Source: Synergistaceae bacterium
Lineage (GTDB): Bacteria; Synergistota; Synergistia; Synergistales; Synergistaceae
NCBI GenBank assembly: GCA_031290815.1
Contig: JAISLO010000021.1
Location: forward strand, 1-6,512
Direction: 5' to 3'
Length of the DNA: 6,512 nucleotides
Part shown: positions 6,235-6,512 of the stretch, piece after piece
How the letters are laid out: each line of letters starts with the position of its first letter
How positions within the stretch are numbered: position 1 is the first letter of the stretch
Program-made: the position numbers and the translations under genes
The notes under the pieces: generated by a model
Seen by the model: the letters and a program-made list of their open reading frames with translations, nothing else
What the model was told of the DNA's origin: nothing
Database searches by the model: none

Positions 6235-6512
6235 TTGCGCGTTTTGTTGATAGGGCAGAAGTCCTTTGGCGCCGACGCGCTGTCATCGCTGGCAAAGGAT
6301 GGAGTCGAACTTGCCGGCGCTATAGTAGGCGCTTCGGACGCCGGCATCGAGGATCCCGTAGAGAAAGCCGCCGGAAGCTTGAACATAGACTGCATGAAAA
6401 CAGTGAGCCTCAAAAAGCCGGAGGTGAGAGAATGGGTCTTGGAGCGCAAGCCTGATCTCATAGTAATGGCGTTCGTGACGCTGTATATGCCCATGTCCTT
6501 AGCCAGCGCCGC
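6235..6512 (+). CDS. Formyltransferase-fold protein, N-terminal part (methionyl-tRNA formyltransferase / 10-formyl-THF hydrolase-like), truncated by the window edge
   Basis: The first 92 residues of a protein that resembles the N-terminal domain of the folate-dependent formyltransferase superfamily. It opens with RVLLIGQKSFGADALSSLAK (residues 2-21), a nucleotide-fold-like first strand and helix. The strand-turn KPDLIVMAFVTLYMPMSL (72-88) corresponds to the segment before the catalytic Asn-His region. The IGQ..FG start and the FVTLYMPM segment look closer, from memory, to the hydrolase domain of 10-formyltetrahydrofolate dehydrogenase than to standard methionyl-tRNA formyltransferase. The diagnostic HPSLLP-type motif and catalytic Asp lie beyond the window, so function cannot be settled. 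It starts with TTG behind a strong ribosome binding site, in frame through to base 6512. It lies 135 bases after the dehydrogenase, past a hairpin, and is probably a separate transcription unit. No link to acetoin metabolism is evident. Confidence 0.65.
   Translation, partial: MRVLLIGQKSFGADALSSLAKDGVELAGAIVGASDAGIEDPVEKAAGSLNIDCMKTVSLKKPEVREWVLERKPDLIVMAFVTLYMPMSLASA

Overview
The window is one long run of plus-strand genes for acetoin catabolism, followed by the start of an apparently separate gene. The DNA is moderately GC-rich, with short intergenic gaps, strong GGAG-type ribosome binding sites and one ATGA stop/start overlap. The gene set and order acoA-acoB-acoX-acoC-acoL (AcoX between the E1 and E2 genes) match the arrangement I recall for anaerobic acetoin users such as Clostridium magnum. 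The source is probably an anaerobic or fermentative bacterium. I lean towards a Synergistota or Firmicutes-like lineage, but nothing in the window fixes the taxon.

Layout: 2-484 is the C-terminal half of acoA (E1 alpha). 481-1449 is acoB (E1 beta), 1481-2476 acoX (NAD-kinase-like protein of unknown role), 2495-3790 acoC (E2 with one lipoyl domain and, unusually, two peripheral-subunit-binding domains), and 3803-5194 acoL (E3 without a fused lipoyl domain). A 110-base AT-richer gap with no clear terminator or promoter leads to 5305-6099, a classical short-chain dehydrogenase resembling acetoin reductase / 2,3-butanediol dehydrogenase. The gap at 6100-6234 holds a 10-bp-stem inverted repeat that may end the operon. 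A TTG-started formyltransferase-fold gene begins at 6235 and runs off the right edge.

How they work together: AcoA/AcoB (thiamine diphosphate E1) cleave acetoin, releasing acetaldehyde and passing the acetyl group to the lipoyl arm of AcoC. AcoC transfers it to CoA, and AcoL reoxidises the dihydrolipoyl group with NAD+. The downstream dehydrogenase would interconvert 2,3-butanediol and acetoin (or diacetyl and acetoin), so the block could take 2,3-butanediol to acetyl-CoA plus acetaldehyde.

There is no gene-free stretch longer than 300 bases. I see no RNA genes, mobile elements or CRISPR arrays. I found no previously undescribed system. The points most worth a second look are the tandem binding domains in AcoC, the uncharacterised AcoX inside the operon, and the NADP-type cofactor signature of the dehydrogenase.
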